Assembly (NCBI RefSeq): GCF_900099765.1
Contig: NZ_FNDX01000004.1
Location: 226,362-290,361, forward strand
Direction: 5' to 3'
Source of the DNA: Paenibacillus typhae
Lineage (GTDB): Bacteria; Bacillota; Bacilli; Paenibacillales; Paenibacillaceae
DNA: 64,000 nucleotides
Shown here: positions 43,753 to 52,288 of the stretch, piece after piece
Numbering within the stretch: the stretch's first letter is position 1
How the letters are laid out: the number at the start of each line of letters is the position of its first letter
Made by a program: the position numbers and the translations under genes
The notes under the pieces: model-generated
Seen by the model: the letters and a program-made list of their open reading frames with translations, nothing else
Databases searched by the model: none
What the model was told of the DNA's origin: nothing

Positions 43753-44832
43753 TTATTTATTTATAACGGGCAAAATCAAGATAAATTCGATCACCGGAAT
43801 GGCTGCCGTTGCGGCGACTATAAACTTACTGCGGGGATTGGCCATATTGATCGTCCAGCCGAAGCCGTGAATATTCGGGACGATCAATGCCGGATCTTCA
43901 GGGTTCACGTAGATGCTGCCGAGCCACTTCCAGTGTCTCTCCTCCATCGACGGGACGTCCGTTAGCTGATCAATACCTTTGATCCGCATGTAGAGCATTA
44001 CGCCGATTAGGGCCACGAAGAGTACTGCCACGAGCGACATGCCGGAGAGGAAGAGCAGATTTCCCTTCCAGCCGTACAATCCTATGGCCTGTGCCACTCC
44101 TACGAATACAATCATTAGCAATGAAGCGGCCCAGGCCAAAACCGAATGGATTCGCTTATGCGCCAGCTGCTTCTGCAGCGACCCTTCCCGGTCCTGGGGA
44201 TCCAGCGATGTCCTTGCGCGGCTGATCAGCCGGTTATAGCAGAGGAAAACGGTGATATTTAGCGCTTGCACCATGTTCAGTACGAACACAATCCACACGG
44301 ATTTGTTAAAACTGAAATCCCCGAGAATCAGCACCTGCGGAATCGTATCCCATTTCGCAGCAGCGAAGAAGATGCACAGCGCCGTCACGGCGGCATTTAC
44401 CGAATACCACCAAGGGCTTAACACCGGTCTATGCTTCCTTCCGGCCATAAGACTTGCTGCTCGCTTACTCTGCTTGGCAATCTCCCAGCCTCTGGCCGCC
44501 TTCAAGCGCATTGCAGACAAGCGGCTGATCCACATGGCAAAGCCTGACCCAATAATTGAAAGCAAAATAGCTGCCGTCCAAATCAGGAGCCCCCACGCAG
44601 GCAGATGGCGCAACCATAAAAAGCAAGCCCCTCCGCCGGCAACGGCCGCAAAACCGCTGGTAAGCATAGCATAATTCCGGCGAATGGCACGGACGGCAGG
44701 GTCCTGCACAGCCTCCTCAGGCAGCACAATACCGAACAGCACAGTCCGCAACCCGAGATAGACCTGTAAGCTAAGCATCAGAACGATCATTACATAAAGG
44801 CTCGATATCAAGATTACCGGTTGTTGTGCCAA
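43753..44832 (-). CDS. DUF5808 (DUF1648-like) membrane protein
   Basis: A 359-residue membrane protein with about eight predicted helices and a C-terminal DUF5808 segment (MEERHWKWLGSIYVNPEDPALIVPN, FGWTINMANPRSK). Such proteins commonly sit next to YtrA-type GntR regulators in Bacillales; a role in envelope stress has been proposed for related DUF1648 proteins (SdpI-like), but the function is unknown. TTG 44832 is the start, with GGAGGGGAATAACA upstream, 2 bases behind the GntR stop. The following gene encodes a surface serine hydrolase. Confidence 0.8.
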   Translation of the reverse strand: MAQQPVILISSLYVMIVLMLSLQVYLGLRTVLFGIVLPEEAVQDPAVRAIRRNYAMLTSGFAAVAGGGACFLWLRHLPAWGLLIWTAAILLSIIGSGFAMWISRLSAMRLKAARGWEIAKQSKRAASLMAGRKHRPVLSPWWYSVNAAVTALCIFFAAAKWDTIPQVLILGDFSFNKSVWIVFVLNMVQALNITVFLCYNRLISRARTSLDPQDREGSLQKQLAHKRIHSVLAWAASLLMIVFVGVAQAIGLYGWKGNLLFLSGMSLVAVLFVALIGVMLYMRIKGIDQLTDVPSMEERHWKWLGSIYVNPEDPALIVPNIHGFGWTINMANPRSKFIVAATAAIPVIEFILILPVINK

Positions 44833-44834
44833 TG

Positions 44835-45230
44835 TTATTCCCCTCCGCGATTCGTAATAATATCCCGGTACACCGATCTGCTCTCCTGCGCGAATACCTC
44901 TTCCCCCATGCCTCTTACCGCAGCTGCCGCCGCAAGAGATCGCAGCTGCCGCCGGAGCTTCTCCTCGAACGCCTCTGTCACACCGGGCATCCCGCCCGGC
45001 TGAACGATAACGCCTGTCTTCCGGTGTACTTGAAGCAAGCCCTCCTGTTTAAGCAAATTGTAAGCTTTGTTGACGGTATGGAGATTGATCCCCAGGTCCT
45101 CAGCCAGGCTACGGATCGACGGAAGCGGATCCCCGGGCTGCAAGGCACCGGAGGCAATCCCTTCGACGATTTGGTCAACCAGTTGTGTATAGATCGGTGT
45201 CTCCGATTGCAGATCGAGCTCTATGAACAA
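44835..45230 (-). CDS. GntR family regulator, YtrA subfamily
   Basis: A 131-residue short GntR regulator. Residues 10-75 are the winged HTH (TPIYTQLVDQIVEGIASGALQPGDPLPSIRSLAEDLGINLHTVNKAYNLL in pieces), followed by a short helical dimer tail, the layout of the YtrA subfamily. It probably represses its own operon with DUF5808 and the serine hydrolase by binding the palindrome at 45253-45273. Such regulators often respond to cell-envelope-active compounds. The start ATG at 45230 follows AAAGGAGGGC. Confidence 0.92.
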   Translation of the reverse strand: MFIELDLQSETPIYTQLVDQIVEGIASGALQPGDPLPSIRSLAEDLGINLHTVNKAYNLLKQEGLLQVHRKTGVIVQPGGMPGVTEAFEEKLRRQLRSLAAAAAVRGMGEEVFAQESRSVYRDIITNRGGE

Positions 45231-45252
45231 AAACAGCCCTCCTTTGTTTGTT

Positions 45253-45273
45253 TGTTATATTACATGTATAACA
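45253..45273 (-). promoter_or_regulatory. Operator palindrome of the GntR operon
   Basis: TGTTATA-TTACATG-TATAACA is a perfect 7-bp inverted repeat 23-43 bases before the GntR start. On the minus strand a TTGAGT-17 bp-TATACA promoter overlaps it, so binding would block transcription. Confidence 0.7.
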
Positions 45274-45382
45274 TAGGAAACAAAATTACTCAAGATCAGA
45301 TTGAAAATAATCCCATACAGCCAAATAAAACAGCAGCTGATTACTAGTCAGCTGCCGCGTGTCGTTATTCAACTAAGTTACA

Positions 45383-45889
45383 CTATTGAACCGGAATTTC
45401 TTTTTCCATAATGAAATCATCCATGACGAATCCATTCCCGATATCCGCAACTTGTTCCCGTACAGTCCGGAAGCCTTTTTTCTCATATACCGCAATACTG
45501 GATTCGTTATGACGATTGACCGTCAGCCAAATATGGCTCAGGCTCCGGTCTTTGCACAGCGTCTCCAGAAAAGCCAGCGCCTGGCTGGCATAGCTGCGCC
45601 CCCTGTGCTCCTTGCCTATGTAGAACTTGCTCAAGAAGAGCTTGCCCTCTGCGGGTCTGGCCGACATATATCCGACTGCGGAGCCGTCACCACGGATTAT
45701 GTAATATTCATAGCCCTGATTAAAGATTTGATCCGTAATGGCTTGAACAGACTGGAACTTTTCAATCATGTAATCAATCTGCTCCATTGTAATGATGGAA
45801 ACATAATATTCGCGCCATATTTCTCCCGCCAACCGTGCCACCTCAGCAGCTTCTTCCGCTGTATTCACCTGTGAAAACAAAAGTCTCAT
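45383..45889 (-). CDS. GNAT family N-acetyltransferase
   Basis: A 168-residue acetyltransferase. The acetyl-CoA binding motif A is visible as LSKFYIGKEHRGRSYASQALAFLE, followed by motif B-like HIWLTVNRHNESSIAVYEKKGFRTV. It transfers an acetyl group from acetyl-CoA to an amine; the target (small molecule or protein) is unknown. I prefer ATG 45889 with GGCAGG 8 bases upstream; an ATG at 45928 lacks a ribosome binding site. It is transcribed alone on the minus strand. Confidence 0.88.
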   Translation of the reverse strand: MRLLFSQVNTAEEAAEVARLAGEIWREYYVSIITMEQIDYMIEKFQSVQAITDQIFNQGYEYYIIRGDGSAVGYMSARPAEGKLFLSKFYIGKEHRGRSYASQALAFLETLCKDRSLSHIWLTVNRHNESSIAVYEKKGFRTVREQVADIGNGFVMDDFIMEKEIPVQ

Positions 45890-46005
45890 AGTATGCGCCT
45901 GCCTCTCCCGGATTTCTTGCCCGAACATATTAATAGATTATTATAAATTGATAGTATTAAAATGCAAGGCCGTTATTTATGAATACGCTCCTGATAGGTG
46001 AAAAT

Positions 46006-46049
46006 AAAAAAAAGTACCCCGGCCAGTCGGCTCTCAGGATACTTTTTTT
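46006..46049. terminator. Terminator behind treR
   Basis: An imperfect stem (AAGTACCCC against GGATACTT with a G-T pair and an inner GGCC/GGCT-type pairing) is flanked by A8 and T7, so it can act in both directions. It starts 10 bases behind the treR stop. Confidence 0.6.
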
Positions 46050-46058
46050 GCTGCACAT

Positions 46059-46778
46059 TTACCGCCGCACCCGTCTGGCAAAATCCACGAACTGGAACTT
46101 GTCCAGCCGGTGCCTGGATTCGGTGTACTGGAAGAGCACGGTGTTTTCCAGATAGACGTAGTTTCGTACGACAACGATATGCGTGTATTTCTTCAGATCA
46201 AGCAGCCGGTGGTCCTCCTCTGTCGAGGGCTCTACGGAGATCAGTTTTTTGGCATAGCTGATCTTCAGCCCGAGCTTCCCTTCCAGATATTCATAGATGG
46301 AGCCTGCGGCAATGTCCCTGCTCAGAAACGGCACAATATCTGCCCGGAAATAGTCCTTGTCCAGAATAATCCGTTCCCCTTCAATCTCTCTGGCCCGGAT
46401 GACCTTCCAGATCAGGGCATCCTCCGGAATCTGCAGCTGCCTGGCCGGCATGGAGCCGGCCGGCTCCTGCACGGTCTCTTCAACCAGGGTCCGGGACGGG
46501 CCGCCCAGCGTATCAGCCATCTCTTTGAAGGAAATGAGGCCGGTCACAGGAAAATCCATCCGGGTCATATCCAGAACAAACGAGCCGCGGCCTTTGATTT
46601 TGTGGATGTAGCCTTCCCGGAACAGCAGATTAAGCGCTTTGCGCACCGTCTCCCGGGAGGTGCCGTAGCTTTCGGCAAGCTCACTTTCGGACGGCAGCTT
46701 GGCCCCGGGCTGAAGCTGGCCGGAATGAATCCGGCTGCTGTATTCGTTATAGATTTGCAGATAGATATTTTCTCTCAA
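46059..46778 (-). CDS. treR: Trehalose operon repressor TreR (GntR/HutC type)
   Basis: A 239-residue repressor with an N-terminal GntR winged helix (LQPGAKLPSESELAESYGTSRETVRKALNLL, residues 22-55) and a C-terminal UTRA effector domain (about 90-235) that should bind trehalose-6-phosphate. In the absence of effector it should bind the two CCTGTATATACA(A/G)G operators before treA. The start is TTG 46778; the ribosome binding site is a modest GGACGGTGATC. It lies behind treP but a terminator separates them, so it probably has its own promoter or is expressed by readthrough. Confidence 0.92.
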   Translation of the reverse strand: MRENIYLQIYNEYSSRIHSGQLQPGAKLPSESELAESYGTSRETVRKALNLLFREGYIHKIKGRGSFVLDMTRMDFPVTGLISFKEMADTLGGPSRTLVEETVQEPAGSMPARQLQIPEDALIWKVIRAREIEGERIILDKDYFRADIVPFLSRDIAAGSIYEYLEGKLGLKISYAKKLISVEPSTEEDHRLLDLKKYTHIVVVRNYVYLENTVLFQYTESRHRLDKFQFVDFARRVRR

Positions 46779-46853
46779 TGTTGATCACCGTCCTATATTG
46801 TATCATGCAATGCCGAAGGAAGCATCGCTTCAAATGTGGACACGGCGTAACAG

Positions 46854-46876
46854 AAAAACAGCCCCGAAAGGGCTGT
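46854..46876 (-). terminator. Terminator behind treP
   Basis: On the minus strand ACAGCCCT-TTCG-GGGCTGT is followed by TTTTTC. It ends the treA-treP transcript 35 bases after the treP stop. Confidence 0.85.
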
Positions 46877-46910
46877 CCATCTGCAGTCATTTTTACCGGT
46901 GCGGGCTGGT

Positions 46911-48887
46911 TCAGCCCTTAAGATGAATGGTCAGGATACCGGTCTGCTTGGCTGTCGCCGGTCCGGTCTTCTCTTCAATCCGTTCTACCCTATCCTGCCC
47001 GGCAGGAATAATAATCGGTGTAATGACCGGAAGACCGGCAGCACGGATGGCATCCATATCGAACTCCAGCAGCAGCTCTCCGGCCCGGACCTTGTCGCCG
47101 ATATTACGGTGCGGGGTAAATCCGTTGCCTTTTAGAGATACCGTATTAATTCCTACATGAATGAGCACCTGCACCCCGCTGGCATGTTCCAGTATCAGCG
47201 CATGCTTGCTCTTGATGACATGGGCGACTGTAGCATCAAACGGTGCATAGACCTTACCGTCAGACGGCTCAATGGCAATCCCTTCACCCATCTGCTTCTC
47301 GGCAAAAGCGGGATCAGGAACCTGCTCCAGCGGCACTGCCGTTCCGCTTATCGGTGCAGCCAGCTCCAGAATGTTCACCGGCTCCTGCGAGGCCTGCACA
47401 GAGCTGCGGCTGCTGAGTTCATTGGTCGTGTTCACCGCGCCGGCCCGGGCAGTCTCTGCCGGCTGATTCTTTTTGGCGCGCTGCACAGCTATACGCCCAT
47501 ACAGCATAGTGGCACCAAACGGCACAATCAGCACAATCGCCATCCCGACAAAGAATACGCCCCACTGGTTCGGGAAAATCGACAGGAAGCCGGGAATCCC
47601 GCCTACCCCGATGGATGAGGCCCGAACGTTATTCAGCGTCAGCAGCATACCGGCAAGCCCGGAACCGATCAGTCCGAAGAAAAACGGATAACGGTAACGG
47701 ATGTTAACCCCGAAGATCGCCGGCTCCGTAACGCCGAGGAAGGCGGATACAGAGGAGGTGACGGCAAGCCCCTTGGCCTTTTGCTCCCGGACGAGGAAGA
47801 ACATCGCGAGTGCGGCAGCCCCCTGGGCAATGTTGGACAGCGCCAGCATCGGCCAGAGGAAGGTTCCGCCCTCACTGCCGATCAGCTGGACATCGACGGC
47901 AAGGAACGTATGGTGCATCCCGGTGATGACCAGCGCGGAATACAAGCCGCCATAGATCAGGCCCCCGAGCAGTGCAAAGTGGTCGAAGATATAAACGAGA
48001 CCGTCCGTAATCGCATTACCGATGGCAAACGTAAGCGGTCCGATAATGGTAAACGCCAGAAAGCCTGTGATCAGCAGCGCTACCGGTGCAACGACCAGCA
48101 GTTTAATGGAATCATGCACCCGTTTGTTCAGGAATTTCTCAATGGCGGCCAGAATATAAGCCGAGACCAGTACCGGCAGCACCTGCCCCTGGTAACCGAT
48201 CTTCTCGATATGCCAGCCAAACAGATTCCAGGTCGGAACCGTCCCTTCAAGCGAGGCGTTGGCATAGCCATAGGCACTCAGCAAATCCGGATGCACCAGG
48301 ATAAGTCCCAGCACAATCCCGAGCAGCGGACTGCCCCCGAAGCGCGTAACTGCGGCCCAGCCGATCAGTGCCGGCAGGAACGTGAACGCCGTGCTGGCAA
48401 TGGTATTGATAATGGAAGCAATGTCGCTCCAGGCCGGATAGACCTGAACCAGCGACTGCTCGTCGAAGAAGATGCCCGGTCCGGTCAGGATATTATTAAT
48501 CCCGAGCAGCAGACCCGCCGTAACGATGGCCGGAAGAATCGGAATAAAAATATCGGCCAGCGTCTTGATCGCCCGCTGCAGCGGGTTCTGCTTACGGGCA
48601 GCCGCCGATTTCACCTCATCCTTGGAGGCGCGCGACCCGCCGGTAATCTTGATCATTTCATCGTAGACGGTATCGACCGTACCCGGCCCGATTACGATCT
48701 GGAACTGGCCCTGGGTCGAGAACTGCCCTTTAACGAGGTCATTGCGGTCCAGCGCTGCCGAATCCACCTTGCTCTCGTCATAAAGAGAGAATCTCAGCCG
48801 GGTTACACAGTGTGTGGCAACCTCTATATTCTCTTTGCCCCCGACGGCCCGGACGATATCCTCTACATTTTTGCGGTCTATAGCCAT
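46911..48887 (-). CDS. treP: Trehalose-specific PTS transporter, EIIBCA
   Basis: A 658-residue PTS permease that imports trehalose and phosphorylates it to trehalose-6-phosphate. The IIB domain comes first (phospho-Cys27 in ATHCVTRLRFSL), then IIC with about ten helices (about 100-470), then a full IIA domain (about 505-658) with the phospho-His near 577 (VLIHVGINTV). B. subtilis TreP lacks the IIA domain, so this version is self-contained. ATG 48887 follows AAGGAGTGATCAC. It lies 44 bases behind treA, the first gene of the operon. Confidence 0.93.
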   Translation of the reverse strand: MAIDRKNVEDIVRAVGGKENIEVATHCVTRLRFSLYDESKVDSAALDRNDLVKGQFSTQGQFQIVIGPGTVDTVYDEMIKITGGSRASKDEVKSAAARKQNPLQRAIKTLADIFIPILPAIVTAGLLLGINNILTGPGIFFDEQSLVQVYPAWSDIASIINTIASTAFTFLPALIGWAAVTRFGGSPLLGIVLGLILVHPDLLSAYGYANASLEGTVPTWNLFGWHIEKIGYQGQVLPVLVSAYILAAIEKFLNKRVHDSIKLLVVAPVALLITGFLAFTIIGPLTFAIGNAITDGLVYIFDHFALLGGLIYGGLYSALVITGMHHTFLAVDVQLIGSEGGTFLWPMLALSNIAQGAAALAMFFLVREQKAKGLAVTSSVSAFLGVTEPAIFGVNIRYRYPFFFGLIGSGLAGMLLTLNNVRASSIGVGGIPGFLSIFPNQWGVFFVGMAIVLIVPFGATMLYGRIAVQRAKKNQPAETARAGAVNTTNELSSRSSVQASQEPVNILELAAPISGTAVPLEQVPDPAFAEKQMGEGIAIEPSDGKVYAPFDATVAHVIKSKHALILEHASGVQVLIHVGINTVSLKGNGFTPHRNIGDKVRAGELLLEFDMDAIRAAGLPVITPIIIPAGQDRVERIEEKTGPATAKQTGILTIHLKG

Positions 48888-48931
48888 GTGATCACTCCTT
48901 ACCTGCTGTAGTTATAATGATGAAATATTAT

Positions 48932-50638
48932 TTATTTGCGGATCAGCCACATGTAGGAGGCATACGGGCTAAGCGGAAGCTCCTGCGCTAAGACCGGGGC
49001 TTCTGCCGTATTGCCGATCAGCAGCTGCTGCCCGCTGCGCTCACCCAGCTCTGCCCATTGCTTATCCCCGAAGCGGAAGGTGATTTCTTTTCCGCTGAAG
49101 TTCGAAACGACCACCAGCGCCGCTCCTTCTGCCTGTCTGGCATAAGCGAACACCTCAGGATGGGCCTCATCCAGTCTGATGAAGCTCCCTTCCACAAATA
49201 CATCATGCTCCTTGCGCAGAGCGATCAGCCTGCGGTAGTGATGGAGGATGGAGCCGGGATCGGCGAGCTCTTTTTGCACATTGATATCCGGATACCGCTC
49301 ATCTACCTTGATCCACGGTGTTCCGGTGGTGAAGCCCGCATTTGGGCTGTCATCCCACTGCATTGGTGTCCGGGAATTGTCGCGTGAACGCTCCTGAAGG
49401 ATGCTTTGCGCTGTGCCCGGATTTTTACCCTGCTCCTGCAAAATCCGGTACATGTTCAGCGACTCAATATCGCGGAATTCTTCAATGCCCTTCCAGATCG
49501 GGTTCGGCATGCCAATCTCTTCACCCTGATAGACATAAGGTGTACCTTGCATGCCGTGCAGCGTTGTCGCCAGCAGCTTCGCACTTTCCACACGGTAGGC
49601 CTTATCGTCGGTGAACCGGGAAATCGCCCGCGGCTGATCATGGTTATTGAAGAACAGGGCATTCCAGCCTCCGCCCTGCTGCATCCCGGTCTGCCACTGC
49701 GTGAACAGCCGCTTCATCGCCTCAAAATCATACGGCATCAGCTCCCACTTCTGCCCGTTCGGATAATCCACCTTCAGATGATGGAAATTGAACGTCATGG
49801 AGAACTCCCGCTCCTCGGGACTGGAATAACGGATGCAATGCTCGAGCGTCGTTGAGGACATCTCTCCGACCGTTACCATCTCATACGGCCCGAACACCTC
49901 ATCGTACATCGCCTTGATGAATTCATGGACCCGCGGTCCGTCGGTGTAGAACTTGCGCCCGTCTCCCGGCGGCACACTGCCGTCATCATCAGGGAAGCGC
50001 TGATCCTTGGAGATGACGTTAATGACATCCATCCGGAAGCCGTCGACACCCTTTTTGGCCCAGAACAGCATCATATCGTTCACTGCCCGGCGCACCTTCT
50101 CATTCTCCCAGTTGAGGTCTGCCTGCGTTTTGTCATACAGGGTAAGAAAATATTGCCCCGACGCTTCATCGAACTGCCAGGCCGGACCGCCGAACTTCGA
50201 CTGCCAGTTGTTGGGCAGCCCGCCATCCGGGCCCGGGTCCTTCCAGATATAATAGTCACGGTACGGGTTGTCCTTGCCGGAAGACGCCTGCTTGAACCAC
50301 TCGTGTTCAACCGAGGTATGATTGACCACAATATCGGTCATCAGCTTCATGCCGCGCCGGTGCAGCTCCTGCACAAGCTCGTCAAAGTCCTCCATCGTGC
50401 CGAAGTCCGGATTAATCGCCTCGTAATCGGCTACGTCGTAACCGTTATCATACTGCGGTGAAACGTAGACCGGCTGCAGCCAGACAATATCAATGCCAAG
50501 CTCCTGCAGGTAATCCAGCTTCTCTGTAAGCCCTTTAATATCTCCTGTTCCGTTGCCTGTCGTATCCTTAAAGCTCTTAGGGTATACCTGATACACCGTG
50601 GACCGGCGCCACCATTCCGAATACCGGGTCTGTGTCAA
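48932..50638 (-). CDS. treA: Trehalose-6-phosphate hydrolase (phospho-alpha-1,1-glucosidase)
   Basis: A 568-residue cytoplasmic GH13 enzyme that splits trehalose-6-phosphate into glucose and glucose-6-phosphate. Visible GH13 regions are DIVVNHTS (I), GVDGFRMDVI with the nucleophile Asp (II), VTVGEMSS with the general acid Glu (III) and FFNNHDQPR (IV). TTG 50638 is the start because TGGAGGTG stands 7 bases upstream; a TTG at 50671 has no such site. The operators and promoter lie directly upstream. Called treC in enteric bacteria. It heads the treA-treP operon. Confidence 0.93.
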   Translation of the reverse strand: MTQTRYSEWWRRSTVYQVYPKSFKDTTGNGTGDIKGLTEKLDYLQELGIDIVWLQPVYVSPQYDNGYDVADYEAINPDFGTMEDFDELVQELHRRGMKLMTDIVVNHTSVEHEWFKQASSGKDNPYRDYYIWKDPGPDGGLPNNWQSKFGGPAWQFDEASGQYFLTLYDKTQADLNWENEKVRRAVNDMMLFWAKKGVDGFRMDVINVISKDQRFPDDDGSVPPGDGRKFYTDGPRVHEFIKAMYDEVFGPYEMVTVGEMSSTTLEHCIRYSSPEEREFSMTFNFHHLKVDYPNGQKWELMPYDFEAMKRLFTQWQTGMQQGGGWNALFFNNHDQPRAISRFTDDKAYRVESAKLLATTLHGMQGTPYVYQGEEIGMPNPIWKGIEEFRDIESLNMYRILQEQGKNPGTAQSILQERSRDNSRTPMQWDDSPNAGFTTGTPWIKVDERYPDINVQKELADPGSILHHYRRLIALRKEHDVFVEGSFIRLDEAHPEVFAYARQAEGAALVVVSNFSGKEITFRFGDKQWAELGERSGQQLLIGNTAEAPVLAQELPLSPYASYMWLIRK

Positions 50639-50680
50639 ATGAAGCACCTCCAGAATTTGGTTCTCTCCCAATCATTTAAA

Positions 50681-50739
50681 CCTGTATATACAAGATCAAA
50701 CACTTCACACAGTTTAAACCTGTATATACAGGTTGTCAA
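50681..50739 (-). promoter_or_regulatory. treA promoter with two TreR operators
   Basis: On the minus strand TTGACA (50739-50734), a 17-bp spacer and TAAACT (50716-50711) form the promoter. The perfect palindrome CCTGTATATACAGG (50719-50732) fills the spacer, and a second copy CCTGTATATACAAG (50681-50694) lies 38 bp downstream, between promoter and start codon. Both resemble the TGTATATACA core of Bacillus TreR sites. Confidence 0.85.
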
Positions 50740-50803
50740 TAAGTATAATGATGGATAGCCTAAAGAGACTCTCCTCGTAAGATGGATGGGACGATGGGCC
50801 GGA

Positions 50804-50986
50804 TTAGGGGGGATTTTCCCCTTGGCGGGGCTCGTTTGCGGATGGATGGGCCGATTCAAGGCTCGTTTGCGGACGGTTGAAGCGATTTAAGGGGATTTTT
50901 CCCTTTGGTGCGGCTTGTTAACAGGCATTGCAACGGCAACGGATTGTAACTCCTCGCCTTAGTACGGGCAGGCACACATACGTCCA
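50804..50986. repeat. Interspersed repeat element B1
   Basis: The element contains modules such as TTAAGGGGATTTTTCCCTTT (50887) and TTAGGGGGGATTTTCCCC (50804), two copies of CTCGTTTGCGGA 31 bp apart, and ends with a 33-bp tail (50954-50986) that is 31/33 identical to the tail of B2 at 57562-57594. Both copies have the same orientation and flank the dipeptide operon. Confidence 0.8.
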
Positions 50987-51008
50987 ATGAGCAGGAGGAG
51001 GGGCGAGC

Positions 51009-51316
51009 ACCAGGTATTCTTTCCGACTCCTCCATACCATTCCTCACTCGTTACTATCGGTTACAAGTTTTCCCTTGCATATCCGGCAGGTTTTCCCAGA
51101 TAAGAACGCCATCTTTCGGCCCGCGCCTGCCCAAGTCTACGGCTGCAACCGCTCCGATTGGATTCGTGTACCTCAGGCTGTGCTTTTTCCTCCGGCTTCC
51201 TTCAGATTCCACCTAGCGGTGCACACCTTTGCCCTTCGCTAACGGTAGGCGCTTGCCAGCCCCCGTTCGGGACTTTCACCCTAGAGATGACGCCCATGCC
51301 ATGCTGGGCTTACCAC
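51009..51316 (-). ncRNA. 5' fragment of a group IIC intron (domain I), maturase lost
   Basis: On the minus strand the stretch reads like the beginning of a bacterial group II intron close to the Oceanobacillus iheyensis IIC intron: GCCCAGCATGG, then CTAGGGTGAAAGTCCCGAAC, GCGAAGGGCAAAGGTGT, GTGGAATCTGAAGGAAGC, and a CCTGAGGTACACGAA element. The 3' half, including the maturase frame and domains V/VI, is absent; similarity stops near 51009, just before repeat B1. The 5' end lies immediately downstream of the dipeptide operon terminator, the preferred target of IIC introns. Not capable of splicing. Confidence 0.85.
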
Positions 51317-51352
51317 AAACAAAGCCGCCCGGCCCTGCAGGACCGGACGGCT
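51317..51352 (-). terminator. Terminator of the dipeptide transporter operon
   Basis: On the minus strand a stem AGCCGTCCGG-TCCTGCAGGG-CCGGGCGGCT with one G-T/mismatch position is followed by TTGTTTG. It lies 30 bases behind the dppC stop and directly before the intron fragment. Confidence 0.8.
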
Positions 51353-51382
51353 AATAGATTAGTGCATGTACAATTCCACTCG

Positions 51383-52276
51383 TCAGCTCTTCATTCTAGG
51401 ATCGAGTACGTCGCGCAGGCCGTCCCCCATCAGGTTAAAACCGAGCACGGTGAGCATAATCGCCCCCCCTGGAAAAATAACCGTCCACGGTGCCTTTTGG
51501 ATAAACTGCCGCGAGTCGGACAGCATCTTGCCCCACTCCGGATCGGGCGGCTGCGCGCCAAGACCGAGGAAGCCCAGAGCGGCCGCTTCGATAATGGCGG
51601 TCGCGATGCCTAGCGTGCCCTGCACGATAATCGGCGTCAGGCTGTTCGGCAAAATATGCTTCAGCAGAATACGGCTGTTCTTCATCCCAATGGCGCGTGC
51701 GGCCGTTATGTATTCCTCCTCCTTCAGGCTGAGCACCTTGGCCCGAACAAGCCTGCCGTAGGTAGGGATGTTAACGATCGCGATAGCGTACAGCGCGTTT
51801 TGCAGGGAAGGCCCCAAAATAGCAACGATGGCAATCGCGAGCAGAATGCCCGGAAAAGCCAGCAAAATATCAAACAGCCGAGAAATGATCATATCGATCC
51901 ATTTGCCGTAGAACCCGGCCAGCACGCCGAGAATCGTACCGACGATAATCGAGCCGATTACGGAGAAGAAACCGACCCAGAGCGATATCCGTGCCCCGTA
52001 CAGCACGCGTGTAAACAGATCACGACCGAGATCGTCCGTACCAAACCAGTGATCGGCCGAAGGGGCCTGAAGCCGGTTGACAAGCTCCTGCTCTTTATAG
52101 TCGTAAGGCGCTATAAGTGGAGCCAGCAGCGCGATCAGAATAAAAAAGACGATAATGCACAAACCCATCATGGCCGTTTTGTTCTTACGGAAAGCCTTCC
52201 ACGCATCGCGCCAAGGACCGGAGACCTTTTCGGCAGGGGCATTCGGAGGTGCAGCATTTAAGGTTGCCTGTGACAC
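51383..52276 (-). CDS. dppC: Dipeptide ABC transporter permease DppC
   Basis: A 297-residue permease: an N-terminal extension with an OppC_N segment (WRDAWKAFRKNKTAMMGLCIIVFFILIALL), five more helices, and the EAA loop (EEEYITAARAIGMKNSRILLKHILPNSLTPIIV). It forms the membrane channel with DppB. GTG 52276 is chosen, 8 bases behind AAGGAG; the frame is open to 52285. It is the last gene of the D-F-A-B-C operon and is followed by a terminator. Confidence 0.93.
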   Translation of the reverse strand: MSQATLNAAPPNAPAEKVSGPWRDAWKAFRKNKTAMMGLCIIVFFILIALLAPLIAPYDYKEQELVNRLQAPSADHWFGTDDLGRDLFTRVLYGARISLWVGFFSVIGSIIVGTILGVLAGFYGKWIDMIISRLFDILLAFPGILLAIAIVAILGPSLQNALYAIAIVNIPTYGRLVRAKVLSLKEEEYITAARAIGMKNSRILLKHILPNSLTPIIVQGTLGIATAIIEAAALGFLGLGAQPPDPEWGKMLSDSRQFIQKAPWTVIFPGGAIMLTVLGFNLMGDGLRDVLDPRMKS

Positions 52277-52288
52277 AAGGTTCACTCC

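Noticed and set aside
47781..48911. Plus-strand open frame of 376 codons opposite treP
   Set aside because: Antisense shadow of a well-supported PTS gene, with Gln/Arg-rich random composition.
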